A DNA stretch of 53,041 bases from an uncultured Prevotellaceae bacterium (GTDB lineage Bacteria; Bacteroidota; Bacteroidia; Bacteroidales; Bacteroidaceae): NCBI GenBank assembly GCA_902771445.1, contig CACXXD010000007.1:1-53041 (forward strand), in the 5' to 3' direction. Within the stretch, counting starts at the first letter, position 1, and the number at the start of each line of letters is the position of its first letter. This document shows positions 24,881 through 33,858 of this stretch, piece after piece. Below the pieces are notes generated by a model. The model worked only from the letters and a program-made list of their open reading frames with translations. It did not search any database and had not been told where the DNA came from. The position numbers and the translations under genes are program-made.

Positions 24881-25588
24881 ATGAAACAGCTCATCGCCCT
24901 CTTCGCACTGTGCTTCATGGCTACGACCATGAGCGCACAAGACGAGCCGGAATACCGACTGGAACTGGGGGCGGGAGTGGGACTGATGAACTATCTGGGC
25001 GACATGAACGGCAACTTGCTGAGAGGCATGAAGCCAGCGGGGTCGCTGGTGGTGAAATATAAGCCCAACCCACGCATGGCATGGGCGCTGATAGGTTCGT
25101 ATGGCTCACTGAAAGGCTCGTCGGCTACGGCAAAGACATGGTATCCAAGCATGAGCGAGAGGATGGCCGACTTCAACACCTCGCTCGTCGATGTGAGCGT
25201 GCGCTACGAATATAACTTCTGGCCGTTCGGCACGGGGCGCGAGTATTACGGTGCCAAAAAACTAACGCCTTTTATCGCACTGGGACTGGGCGCATCGATT
25301 GCCAATGCCAAACTGACTCAGGACGGCATACAGACGAAAAGCTCGTCGGTGGCAGGACAGCTGCCCATCGGACTGGGCGTGAAATACAAAATGGGAGCGC
25401 GACTGAACCTGGCCGTGGAATGGATGATGCACTTCACGGCGGGCGACAAGCTGGACGGCATCAAAGACCCATACGGCATAGAGAGCAACGGACTCTTCAA
25501 GAACACCGACTGCTACAGCATGCTGGGACTGACGCTCACATACGACCTGTGGGCCAAATGCAAGACCTGCCACAATGACAGGGACTGA
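24881..25588 (+). CDS. DUF6089 family outer-membrane-type protein
   Basis: 235 residues with a signal peptide (about 1-20, ending TMSAQ). Gly-rich amphipathic strands (LELGAGVGLMNYLGDMNG, then FIALGLGASIANA, PIGLGVKYKMG) fit a small beta-barrel. In many Bacteroidota a DUF6089 gene stands directly before uppS and bamA, exactly as here, so a role in outer-membrane assembly or stability is an inference from position. The stop is 40 nt before uppS. An alternating TA run (24847-24858) lies in the gap upstream. Confidence 0.8.
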   Translation: MKQLIALFALCFMATTMSAQDEPEYRLELGAGVGLMNYLGDMNGNLLRGMKPAGSLVVKYKPNPRMAWALIGSYGSLKGSSATAKTWYPSMSERMADFNTSLVDVSVRYEYNFWPFGTGREYYGAKKLTPFIALGLGASIANAKLTQDGIQTKSSSVAGQLPIGLGVKYKMGARLNLAVEWMMHFTAGDKLDGIKDPYGIESNGLFKNTDCYSMLGLTLTYDLWAKCKTCHNDRD

Positions 25589-25628
25589 GAAAAAGAAATG
25601 TTTTTGAGCAATATATAGCAACTGGATT

Positions 25629-26399
25629 ATGAACTATAAACTCGATAAAGCCCGCATACCGCAGCACATTGCCATCATCATGGACGGCAACGGACGGTGG
25701 GCAACGGAGCGCGGCAAGGAACGCTCCTATGGGCATCAGGCCGGCGTGGAAGCAGTAAGACGCATCACGTCGGAATGTACACGTCTCGGGGTGAAATACC
25801 TGACACTCTACACGTTCTCGACAGAGAACTGGAACAGGCCAGCCGACGAAATATCGGCTCTCATGGGACTGGTGCTCACCTCGCTTGAAGACGAGATCTT
25901 CATGAAGAACAACGTGCGCTTCCGCGTCATCGGCGATACGAAGCGACTGCCCGACAACGTGCAACAGAAACTGCACGAGACGGAGGAGCACACCGCACAG
26001 AACACGGCCATGACAATGGTGGTGGCACTGAGCTACTCAAGTCGATGGGAGATAACCAATGCCGTGCGCGAAATCGTTGCAGAAGTGCGCGAGAACAACG
26101 GACTGAAGAGCCTCATCGACGGCGGCATCTGGCCAAAGGACATCACCGAAGAGACCATCTCGAAGCATCTGACCACCGCGTTCATGCCCGATCCCGACCT
26201 GCTCATACGCACCGGCGGCGAACTGCGCATATCGAACTACCTGCTGTGGCAGATTGCCTACTCGGAACTGTACTTCTGCGACACCTACTGGCCCGACTTC
26301 GACGAAGAGGAACTGCGCAAGGCCATCGCCAGCTATCAGAGCCGCCAGCGCAGATTCGGCAAGACGGAGGCGCAGGTGGAAGAGGAAACCGAAAGCTAA
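25629..26399 (+). CDS. uppS: Isoprenyl transferase (undecaprenyl diphosphate synthase)
   Basis: Adds isopentenyl units to farnesyl diphosphate to make the C55 lipid carrier for peptidoglycan and surface sugar export; cytoplasmic, membrane-associated. 256 residues, the usual length. Motifs: [13 protein letters not shown] at about residues 16-28 with the catalytic Asp, [11 protein letters not shown], and near the C-terminus [19 protein letters not shown] with [14 protein letters not shown]. Second of the envelope run; bamA starts 70 nt downstream. Confidence 0.95.
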   Translation: MNYKLDKARIPQHIAIIMDGNGRWATERGKERSYGHQAGVEAVRRITSECTRLGVKYLTLYTFSTENWNRPADEISALMGLVLTSLEDEIFMKNNVRFRVIGDTKRLPDNVQQKLHETEEHTAQNTAMTMVVALSYSSRWEITNAVREIVAEVRENNGLKSLIDGGIWPKDITEETISKHLTTAFMPDPDLLIRTGGELRISNYLLWQIAYSELYFCDTYWPDFDEEELRKAIASYQSRQRRFGKTEAQVEEETES

Positions 26400-26469
26400 A
26401 GATAGTGAAGACCGGACTATTGCCACTGCAACAAAAGGATGTGGGCGACAATAAAGTTTTAGATGAAGA

Positions 26470-29166
26470 ATGAAATTTTTTAGTATGAATAAATTGGTGA
26501 AGACAAGTTGGGGGATGAAGCGGCTGTGGCTGTGCGCCGTGCTCTTCATGCTACAGTCTGCCGTCTTCACACTCATGGCACAGGAATTCATTGTCAACCC
26601 GGAGATTTCATACTCCACCTCGCCCAAGCACTGCGAGATAGGCGGCATCAACGTCGAAGGAGTGGAGGGCTATGAAGACTATGTCGTCATCGGTCTGTCG
26701 GGACTGTCGGTAGGACAGGAAATCGACATCCCCGGACAGGAAATCACGGAAGCCGTAAAGCGCTATTGGCGGCACGGCCTCTTCTCGAAGGTGAGCATCA
26801 CCGCCGACAGCATCGTCGACTCGAAGGTCTACCTCACCTACCACCTCGCCTTGCGCCCGAAAATCACCGAAATCAACTATACGGGTGTGAAGAAAAGCGA
26901 ACGCGAAGATCTGGAGGGAAAGATTGGCATGGCCAAAGGAATGAGCCTCACCAAGAACCTCATAGACCGTGCTAAAATCCTGGCTAAGAAGTACTTCGAC
27001 ACGAAGGGCTACAAGAATGCCATCATCGACATCGTGCAGCGCGACGACGTGACGGGCAAGAACCAAGTGGTGCTCGACATCAACGTTGACAAGCAGTCGA
27101 AGATGAAGGTGCACGAGATTATCTTCGAGGGTAACAACAAGCTTTCCGACAGTAAGATCAAAGGCAAGCTGTTCAGCAAAGGACACTTCGGAAAGATTCA
27201 CGAGGCTGGCAAATTCAACAGTTTCCTGAAGTCGAAAAAGTTTACACCCGAACGCTACACGGAGGCAAAGGAGAAGCTGATGGAATACTACAGCGAACTG
27301 GGCTTCCGCGATGCCACAATCCTGGATGACTCGGTGTGGACCTACGACCCGAAGCACCTGAACATCTATGTGAAGATTGACGAAGGCGAGAAGTACTACG
27401 TAAGAAACGTGAACTGGGTGGGCAACACCGTCGTAACGACCGACTATCTGAATGCCGTGCTCAACATGAAGAAGGGCGACGTGTATAACCAGAAGCACAT
27501 GAACAAGCGACTGCGCGACGACGACGATGCCGTGGGCAACTACTATTATAACAATGGTTACGTGTTCTCGAGCATCGAGCCGACGGAAATCAACATCGTG
27601 GGCGACTCGGTTGACCTGGAGATGCGCATCACCGAAGGACCACAGGCCCATCTGAACAACGTGAGAATCTTCGGTAACGACCGACTCTACGAGGAGGTGG
27701 TTCGCCGTGAGCTGCGCACAAAGCCGGGCGACCTGTTCTCGAAAGACGCACTCATGCGTTCGGCACGTGAAATTGCATCAATGGGCTATTTCGACCCCGA
27801 AAAGATTGAGCCTGATGTGCGCCCGAACTATGAGGACGGAACGGTGGACGTGAACTGGAACCTGCAACAGAAGTCGAACGACCAGCTGGAATTGTCGCTC
27901 GGTTGGGGACAGACGGGTATCATTGGCCGTATCGGTGTGAAGTTCACCAACTTCTCTATGCGCAACCTGTTGGGTAAGAACAAGTTGCACAAAGGATTCC
28001 TGCCTGCCGGCGACGGTGAGCAGATTGGTCTGAACTTCCAGACCAACGGACGCTACTACAGCTCTGTCAGTGCCAACTACTCTACCGGATGGTTCGGAGG
28101 CAAACGACCGAACTCCTTCAACATCGGTGTCTACTACTCGAAGCAAAGCGACGTGTCGAGCACCTACTACAACAACTCGTGGATGAACTCGCTCTATGGC
28201 TACTACGGTGGCTACGGCACATATAACAACTCTTACTATAATAACTACGAGAGCTATCTGGACGACGACAAGTACATCAGACTGTTCGGTGCGTCCATCG
28301 GCTGGGGTAAGCGTCTGCGCTGGCCCGACGACTACTTCCAACTGTCGGCCACACTGGCCTATCAGCGCTACATGCTGAAGGACTGGCGCTACTTCCTCAT
28401 CTCGAATGGCAACTGTAACAACCTGAACATCGGTATAGCACTGAACCGTACTTCGACCGACAACCCGCTTTTCCCGCGTCACGGTTCAGAATTCTCGCTC
28501 TCTGTCACCCTCACGCCACCTTGGTCGTTATTCGACGGAAAGGACTACTCGAAACTGGCAACAGCTGCTACCTATACTGCCAACCGCGAGCGCTACAACG
28601 AGGAACAGCGCGAGAAATATCGCTGGATTGAATATCACAAATGGAAGTTCAAGACCCGTACCTTCACGGCACTCACCAGTGCGCAGAAGTGCTTCGTGCT
28701 CATGACACGCGTCGAGCTCGGTCTGCTGGGCTACTACAACAAGGACAAGAAGTCACCCTTTGAGACCTTCTACATGGGCGGCGACGGTATGAGCGGCTAC
28801 AGCACCAGCTATGCCGAAGAGACCATCGGACTGAGAGGCTATGAGAACGGCTCGCTGACGCCTTACGGACAAGAGGGCTATGCCTACGACCGCTTCACGC
28901 TGGAGCTGCGCTATCCCTTCATGCTGGGCAACACAACCATCTATGGACTGGGATTCGCCGAGGCGGGCAACGCATGGCACGATATGAAGAACTTCAATCC
29001 CTTCGACATGAAGAAGTCGGCTGGTGTGGGTGTGCGCATCTTCCTGCCAATGGTGGGACTCATGGGTATAGACTGGGCATACGGCTTCGACAAGGTATAT
29101 CAGGGAACTGCACAAGAGGCACGCGGCGGCAGCAACTTCCACTTCGTCCTCGGACAGGAATTCTAA
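26470..29166 (+). CDS. bamA: Outer membrane protein assembly factor BamA
   Basis: Central Omp85 insertase that folds barrel proteins into the outer membrane. 898 residues: signal peptide, POTRA repeats over about residues 50-440 (KITEINYTGVKK, KVHEIIFEGNNKL, YYVRNVNWVGNT, HLNNVRIFGNDRL begin successive units), then the Omp85 barrel ending VLGQEF with a terminal Phe. The start is uncertain: ATG at 26470, 26485 or 26515; the last gives the most compact signal peptide (MKRLWLCAVLF). An unusual Tyr/Asn/Gly-rich segment lies at about 28150-28270 within the barrel, probably an extracellular loop. Followed by three skp/ompH genes, whose products are its periplasmic helpers in other bacteria. Confidence 0.93.
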   Translation: MKFFSMNKLVKTSWGMKRLWLCAVLFMLQSAVFTLMAQEFIVNPEISYSTSPKHCEIGGINVEGVEGYEDYVVIGLSGLSVGQEIDIPGQEITEAVKRYWRHGLFSKVSITADSIVDSKVYLTYHLALRPKITEINYTGVKKSEREDLEGKIGMAKGMSLTKNLIDRAKILAKKYFDTKGYKNAIIDIVQRDDVTGKNQVVLDINVDKQSKMKVHEIIFEGNNKLSDSKIKGKLFSKGHFGKIHEAGKFNSFLKSKKFTPERYTEAKEKLMEYYSELGFRDATILDDSVWTYDPKHLNIYVKIDEGEKYYVRNVNWVGNTVVTTDYLNAVLNMKKGDVYNQKHMNKRLRDDDDAVGNYYYNNGYVFSSIEPTEINIVGDSVDLEMRITEGPQAHLNNVRIFGNDRLYEEVVRRELRTKPGDLFSKDALMRSAREIASMGYFDPEKIEPDVRPNYEDGTVDVNWNLQQKSNDQLELSLGWGQTGIIGRIGVKFTNFSMRNLLGKNKLHKGFLPAGDGEQIGLNFQTNGRYYSSVSANYSTGWFGGKRPNSFNIGVYYSKQSDVSSTYYNNSWMNSLYGYYGGYGTYNNSYYNNYESYLDDDKYIRLFGASIGWGKRLRWPDDYFQLSATLAYQRYMLKDWRYFLISNGNCNNLNIGIALNRTSTDNPLFPRHGSEFSLSVTLTPPWSLFDGKDYSKLATAATYTANRERYNEEQREKYRWIEYHKWKFKTRTFTALTSAQKCFVLMTRVELGLLGYYNKDKKSPFETFYMGGDGMSGYSTSYAEETIGLRGYENGSLTPYGQEGYAYDRFTLELRYPFMLGNTTIYGLGFAEAGNAWHDMKNFNPFDMKKSAGVGVRIFLPMVGLMGIDWAYGFDKVYQGTAQEARGGSNFHFVLGQEF

Positions 29167-29246
29167 TAAGAGAAGAGGAAAAGTGATGAGCAAAAACTTG
29201 CTCACACTCGAACTCTGCAAGGGTAAACAACTTAAATTAAAGAAAG

Positions 29247-29792
29247 ATGAAAAGAAGTATTGTAACAAAACGAATGATGACATTGGCTTTAGTGCTGATT
29301 CTTCACTCTTCATTCTTCGCTCTTAGCACGATGGCACAGAAGTTCGCACTTGTCGACATGGACTATATCTTCAAGAACATTCCGGCCTACGAACGAGCCA
29401 ACGAACAGCTGGCACAAGTATCGCGCAAATGGCAGGCAGAGGTCGATGCACTCTCGACGGAGGCGCAGACCATGTACAAGAACTATCAGAACGAAGTGGT
29501 GTTCCTCTCGGCTGAGCAGAAGAAGGCCAAGCAAGATGCCATCATGGAGAAGGAAAAACAGGCTGCCGAACTGAAGCGCAAGTACTTCGGGCCAGACGGG
29601 GAGCTGTTCAAGAAGCGCACGTCGCTCATGTCGCCCATACAAGAGGAGGTCTACAATGCCGTGAAAGACATAGCCGACCTCAGAGGCTATCAGCTCGTGC
29701 TCGACCGTGCCAGCGATCAGGGCATCATCTTCGGTTCACCAAAAATCGACATCTCAAACGAAGTGCTTCGAAAACTGGGATACTCAAATTAA
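29247..29792 (+). CDS. OmpH/Skp-family periplasmic chaperone, paralogue 1
   Basis: 181 residues with a signal peptide (ending STMAQ at about residue 31). The mature part begins KFALVDMDYIFKNIPAYERA as in OmpH proteins, followed by a long charged coiled coil (about 45-115) and a C-terminal beta part (YQLVLDRASDQGIIF). Skp chaperones hold unfolded outer-membrane proteins on their way to BamA; the position right after bamA agrees. The family usually has around 160-180 residues. An internal ATG 27 nt downstream (MMTLAL) is an alternative start. Confidence 0.88.
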   Translation: MKRSIVTKRMMTLALVLILHSSFFALSTMAQKFALVDMDYIFKNIPAYERANEQLAQVSRKWQAEVDALSTEAQTMYKNYQNEVVFLSAEQKKAKQDAIMEKEKQAAELKRKYFGPDGELFKKRTSLMSPIQEEVYNAVKDIADLRGYQLVLDRASDQGIIFGSPKIDISNEVLRKLGYSN

Positions 29793-29911
29793 ACATTATT
29801 GCCGTTACAACGTCATAAAAACAGAACGCAGAGACAATGCATAGCGATGTAATGGCAGAAAGCGTTTGAACAAAAAAGAAATAACAAATATTTTAAAACG
29901 AAACAACAACA

Positions 29912-30412
29912 ATGAAAAAATTATTTTTAGCACTTATGATGCTGCTCCCAATGGCAGCTATGGCACAGGCCAAGTTCGGTCACGTCAACACACAGGAAAT
30001 CATCCAGGCCATGCCTGAGTTCACCACCGCACGCAACGAGATTGAGGCACTGACCAAGCAATATGAGGCCGACCTGAAACTGATGCAGGACGAACTGCAG
30101 AAGAAGGGCGATGCCTTCGACAAGGAGCAGGCCTCACTGCCTGAGAACATCAAGCAGCGCCGCCAGCAGGAGTTGCAGGAGATGTACCAGAAGATTCAGC
30201 AGAGCTATCAGGACAACCAGCAGGCGCTGCAGAAGGCTCAGGCCGACAAGATGCAGGCCATCACAACGAAGGTGCTTGATGCCATCAAGCAGGTGGGCGA
30301 CGCAGGCAACTTCGTCTACATCATGGAGATGGGCGCAGGCATCCCCTACATCAGCTCCACACAGTCGACCGATGTCACTGCTCAGGTGAAGGCAAAACTC
30401 GGACTGAAGTAA
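29912..30412 (+). CDS. OmpH/Skp-family periplasmic chaperone, paralogue 2
   Basis: 166 residues with a signal peptide (ending AAMAQ near residue 19), then AKFGHVNTQEIIQAMPE, a Gln/Lys/Glu-rich coiled coil (about 40-125) and a short C-terminal part with VYIMEMGAGIPYIS. Typical Skp length. Separated from paralogue 1 by 119 nt of AT-rich sequence without an obvious terminator, and from paralogue 3 by 15 nt. Preceded by an A-rich leader (AAACAACAACA). Confidence 0.9.
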   Translation: MKKLFLALMMLLPMAAMAQAKFGHVNTQEIIQAMPEFTTARNEIEALTKQYEADLKLMQDELQKKGDAFDKEQASLPENIKQRRQQELQEMYQKIQQSYQDNQQALQKAQADKMQAITTKVLDAIKQVGDAGNFVYIMEMGAGIPYISSTQSTDVTAQVKAKLGLK

Positions 30413-30427
30413 AAAAGATTTGCAGGC

Positions 30428-30976
30428 ATGAAAAGAATACTTCTCTTTCTGATTGCCTTACTGCCTTTCGCCGTGCAGGCACAGACGACCGACGACGAAC
30501 AGCCACAAGCCACGACCGACAACACATCGGTCGTGCGCTTTGGTTATCTCAGCTATGATTCTGCCATGACGGCCATGCCCGAATATGCCATCGCTCAGAA
30601 GAAACTCGATGTACAACGTGCTGCCTTCGAGAAAGAGGTGCAACGTGTGGAAGAGGAGTTCAACCAGAAATATGAGCTGTTTCTGGACGGACAGAAAGAG
30701 TTTCCACGCACTATCCTGCTGAAGCGCCACAATGAACTGCAAGACATGATGCAGCGCAACATAGAATTCAAGGCACAGGCACGCCAAGAGCTTCAGAAGG
30801 CTGAGACAGAGGCAATAAATGCGCTGAAGGTCAAGCTCAACAACGTAGTGGCAACCATTGCCAAGAAGAAAGGGCTGGCCGTTGTCTTCAATACCGATGC
30901 CAACGCATGTCCCTTCATCGATCCCGACTTGGGTGTCGACCTTCAAGAAGAGGTGCGATTGCTACTTGCGAAATAA
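30428..30976 (+). CDS. OmpH/Skp-family periplasmic chaperone, paralogue 3
   Basis: 182 residues with a signal peptide (ending AVQAQ near residue 19), a short acidic/Thr-rich linker (TTDDEQPQATTDN) not present in the other two copies, then VVRFGYLSYDSAMTAMPEYA, a coiled coil (about 60-140) and a C-terminal VVFNTDANACPFI. Belongs to the same transcript as paralogue 2 by spacing; murI starts 11 nt after its stop. Presumed role as for the other copies; the extra linker suggests some specialisation. Confidence 0.85.
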   Translation: MKRILLFLIALLPFAVQAQTTDDEQPQATTDNTSVVRFGYLSYDSAMTAMPEYAIAQKKLDVQRAAFEKEVQRVEEEFNQKYELFLDGQKEFPRTILLKRHNELQDMMQRNIEFKAQARQELQKAETEAINALKVKLNNVVATIAKKKGLAVVFNTDANACPFIDPDLGVDLQEEVRLLLAK

Positions 30977-30987
30977 TCTTACAAGAA

Positions 30988-31818
30988 ATGAAAGATGCAA
31001 CCTTGCCCATCGGTGTGTTCGATAGTGGCTACGGCGGTCTAACCATCCTTCATGGCATACGTCAGCTACTGCCCCAATACGACTACCTTTATCTGGGCGA
31101 CAATGCCCGCGCACCCTACGGACCACGCTCGTTCGACGTGGTCTATGAGTTCACACGACAGGCCGTATTACGACTATTCGAGATGGGGTGCCACTTGGTG
31201 ATTCTCGGCTGCAACACCGCCTCGGCCAAGGCCCTGCGTTCCATTCAGCAGAACGACTTGCCCAAGTGGGATCCCAGTCGCCGTGTGTTAGGTGTCATCC
31301 GTCCTACGGCAGAAGTCATCGGAACCCTCACCGACAGCCGCCATGTCGGTGTGCTGGCCACCGAAGGCACCATCAAGAGCGAGAGCTACAATCTGGAAAT
31401 CAAGAAGCTCTATCCCGACATCAAGGTGTCGGGTGTGGCCTGTCCGTTCTGGGTGCCACTGGTGGAATACAACGAAGCCGACTCGCCTGGTGCCGACTAT
31501 TTCGTGAAAAAGCGCATCGACCAACTCATGAGTCTCGACCCTAAGATCGATGCCGTCATCCTGGGATGCACCCACTATCCGTTGCTCATGCCGAAAATCA
31601 AGAAGTACATGTATCCCGGTGTGCGCATCGTGCCACAAGGCGAATATGTTGCACAGTCACTGAAAGACTACCTCCACCGACATGCCGACCTGGAGCAACG
31701 CTGTTCAAAAGGAGGTTCCACCCGCTATCTGACCACCGAGAACCCCGAAGTGTTCCGCGACCACGCTCAGATATTCCTCCACGAGCCTGTAGAAGTGGAA
31801 AATATCACGCTCGCCTAA
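30988..31818 (+). CDS. murI: Glutamate racemase
   Basis: Converts L-glutamate to D-glutamate for peptidoglycan precursors, in the cytoplasm. 276 residues from ATG 30988, which gives [19 protein letters not shown], the expected N-terminus; the frame is open upstream to 30907 but that would overlap the ompH gene. Catalytic cysteines are in [13 protein letters not shown] and [10 protein letters not shown]; the Asp-Ser pair is in FDSGYGG. Usual length for MurI. Tightly packed after ompH (11 nt) and before rnhB (20 nt). Confidence 0.94.
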   Translation: MKDATLPIGVFDSGYGGLTILHGIRQLLPQYDYLYLGDNARAPYGPRSFDVVYEFTRQAVLRLFEMGCHLVILGCNTASAKALRSIQQNDLPKWDPSRRVLGVIRPTAEVIGTLTDSRHVGVLATEGTIKSESYNLEIKKLYPDIKVSGVACPFWVPLVEYNEADSPGADYFVKKRIDQLMSLDPKIDAVILGCTHYPLLMPKIKKYMYPGVRIVPQGEYVAQSLKDYLHRHADLEQRCSKGGSTRYLTTENPEVFRDHAQIFLHEPVEVENITLA

Positions 31819-31838
31819 TCCATCAAATCCTCAAGCCT

Positions 31839-32465
31839 ATGCTACTCTCCCACTATCACGAATCACTCATCGAAGCAGGCTGCGACGAAGCCGGACGCGG
31901 CTGTCTCGCCGGTGCCGTCTATGCCGCTGCTGTCATCTTGCCCCCCGACTATCAGAACCCGTGGCTCAACGACTCAAAACAGCTCACTGAGCGCCGTCGC
32001 TATGAGCTGCGTCAGCAGATTGAGCGCGATGCAGTCAGTTGGGCTGTAGGCATCGTGAGCCCAGAGGAGATTGACAAGATAAACATCCTGAACGCATCCA
32101 TCCTGGCCATGCACCGCGCACTCGACCAGCTGACCGTCAGACCAGAGGCCATCATCATCGACGGCAACCGATTCAAGCCATACACCGTGCCGGGACAGAC
32201 AAAGCCGCTACCCTATGCCACCATCGTCAAGGGCGACGGCAAATATCTCTCCATCGCGGCTGCATCCATCCTGGCCAAGACCTACCGCGACGACTACATG
32301 AATGGTCTGGCCGAGGAATATCCACAATACGACTGGCGCTCCAACAAGGGCTACCCCACCAAGAAACACCGAGCTGCCATCCGCGAATATGGCATCACGC
32401 CCTATCATCGGCGCACCTACAATCTGCTGGGCGACGGCCAGTTGTCGTTCGATTTTGCCGAATAA
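31839..32465 (+). CDS. rnhB: Ribonuclease HII
   Basis: Cuts the RNA strand of RNA-DNA hybrids and removes single ribonucleotides from DNA. 208 residues from ATG 31839, giving [21 protein letters not shown]; a longer open frame begins at 31566 but it overlaps murI. Active-site acidic residues appear in [11 protein letters not shown], and further motifs in [31 protein letters not shown] and the C-terminal [11 protein letters not shown]. Normal length. Last gene of the envelope run. Confidence 0.93.
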   Translation: MLLSHYHESLIEAGCDEAGRGCLAGAVYAAAVILPPDYQNPWLNDSKQLTERRRYELRQQIERDAVSWAVGIVSPEEIDKINILNASILAMHRALDQLTVRPEAIIIDGNRFKPYTVPGQTKPLPYATIVKGDGKYLSIAAASILAKTYRDDYMNGLAEEYPQYDWRSNKGYPTKKHRAAIREYGITPYHRRTYNLLGDGQLSFDFAE

Positions 32466-32550
32466 AAATCTTACCTTCATCTGTCTATCCCCTCAAACAT
32501 AGACAGACATGACTATAAAGGATATATTATTTAACTAAATCTAATGACCT

Positions 32551-33738
32551 ATGTACGGAAAAATGAAAGAACATCTCAGCCAGACACTCGCTGAGATTCG
32601 TGAGGACGGACTCTACAAGCAGGAACGCCTCATTGAGAGTGCTCAACGCGCTGCCATCGAAGTAGGCGGCAAGACAGTGCTGAACTTCTGCGCCAACAAC
32701 TATCTGGGTTTGTCAGACCATCCCCGACTCATCGAGGCCTCCAAGCGCATGATGGACCGCCGAGGCTTCGGCATGTCGAGCGTGCGCTTCATCTGCGGCA
32801 CACAGGACATCCACAAGGAGCTGGAGCAGGCCATCAGCCAATACTTCAAGACCGAAGACACCATTCTCTATGCAGCCTGTTTCGATGCCAACGGCGGTGT
32901 TTTCGAGCCATTGTTCACCGAAGAGGATGCCATCATCAGCGATGCCCTTAACCACGCGTCTATCATCGACGGTGTGCGCCTCTGCAAGGCCAAGCGCTAC
33001 CGTTATGCCAATGCCGACATGCAAGAGCTGGAACGCTGTCTGCAAGAGGCTCAGGCACAGCGTTTCCGCATCATCGTCACCGACGGTGTCTTCTCGATGG
33101 ACGGCAACGTGGCACCTGTCGACAAGATTTGCGATCTGGCAGAGAAGTACGATGCCTTGGTGATGGTCGACGAGAGCCACTCTGCGGGCGTTGTGGGACA
33201 GACAGGCCACGGTGTGAGCGAGTTCTTCAACACCTACGGACGTGTGGACATCTATACGGGTACGCTCGGCAAGTCGTTTGGCGGTGCTCTGGGCGGATTC
33301 ACCACTGGCCGCAAGGAAATCATCGAACTGCTGCGCCAGCGTTCTCGTCCCTACCTGTTCAGCAACTCACTGGCTCCGGCCATCATCGGTGCATCGCTCG
33401 AAGTGTTTAACATGCTGGGCGAGAGCAACGAGATTCACGATCGTCTCGTAGAGAACGTCAATTATTTCCGCGACCGGATGATGGCCGCAGGCTTCGACAT
33501 CAAGCCCACGCAGAGTGCCATCTGTGCCGTCATGCTCTACGATGCCAAGCTGTCGCAGATCTACGCAGCACGCATGCAGGACGAGGGCATCTATGTCACC
33601 GGCTTCTACTATCCTGTTGTGCCTAAGGGACAAGCCCGCATCCGTGTACAGATCTCTGCCGGCCACAACCGCGAGCAGCTCGACCAGTGCATCAATGCCT
33701 TCATCAAGGTGGGCAAGGAACTGAATGTACTGAAATAA
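32551..33738 (+). CDS. kbl: Glycine C-acetyltransferase (2-amino-3-ketobutyrate CoA ligase)
   Basis: PLP enzyme that cleaves 2-amino-3-oxobutyrate with CoA to glycine and acetyl-CoA, the second step of threonine degradation. 395 residues, the usual length for the alpha-oxoamine synthase family. Motifs: NFCANNYLGLSDHP at about 43, GFGMSSVRFICGTQDIHKELE, VDESHSAGVVG, and the PLP lysine in TGTLGKSFGGALGG. The partner threonine dehydrogenase gene is not in the window. Monocistronic, with a terminator at 33795-33842. A hairpin (CTGTCTAT 32481-32488, ATAGACAG 32499-32506) lies in its upstream gap. Confidence 0.93.
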   Translation: MYGKMKEHLSQTLAEIREDGLYKQERLIESAQRAAIEVGGKTVLNFCANNYLGLSDHPRLIEASKRMMDRRGFGMSSVRFICGTQDIHKELEQAISQYFKTEDTILYAACFDANGGVFEPLFTEEDAIISDALNHASIIDGVRLCKAKRYRYANADMQELERCLQEAQAQRFRIIVTDGVFSMDGNVAPVDKICDLAEKYDALVMVDESHSAGVVGQTGHGVSEFFNTYGRVDIYTGTLGKSFGGALGGFTTGRKEIIELLRQRSRPYLFSNSLAPAIIGASLEVFNMLGESNEIHDRLVENVNYFRDRMMAAGFDIKPTQSAICAVMLYDAKLSQIYAARMQDEGIYVTGFYYPVVPKGQARIRVQISAGHNREQLDQCINAFIKVGKELNVLK

Positions 33739-33794
33739 AAAACGCTCTTCTGCAATCAAAGTCAAATCAATTTCGCAGCGCACCACCCAGTACA

Positions 33795-33842
33795 TAAAAA
33801 ACTTGGAGCCTGACAGCTAACTGCCAGGCTCCAAGTTTTTTT
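33795..33842. terminator. Bidirectional terminator between kbl and secDF
   Basis: ACTTGGAGCCTG (33801-33812) pairs perfectly with CAGGCTCCAAGT (33825-33836), flanked by AAAAAA on the left and TTTTTTT on the right, so it can end both converging transcripts. Confidence 0.9.
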
Positions 33843-33858
33843 ATGCAATCAATTCTTC

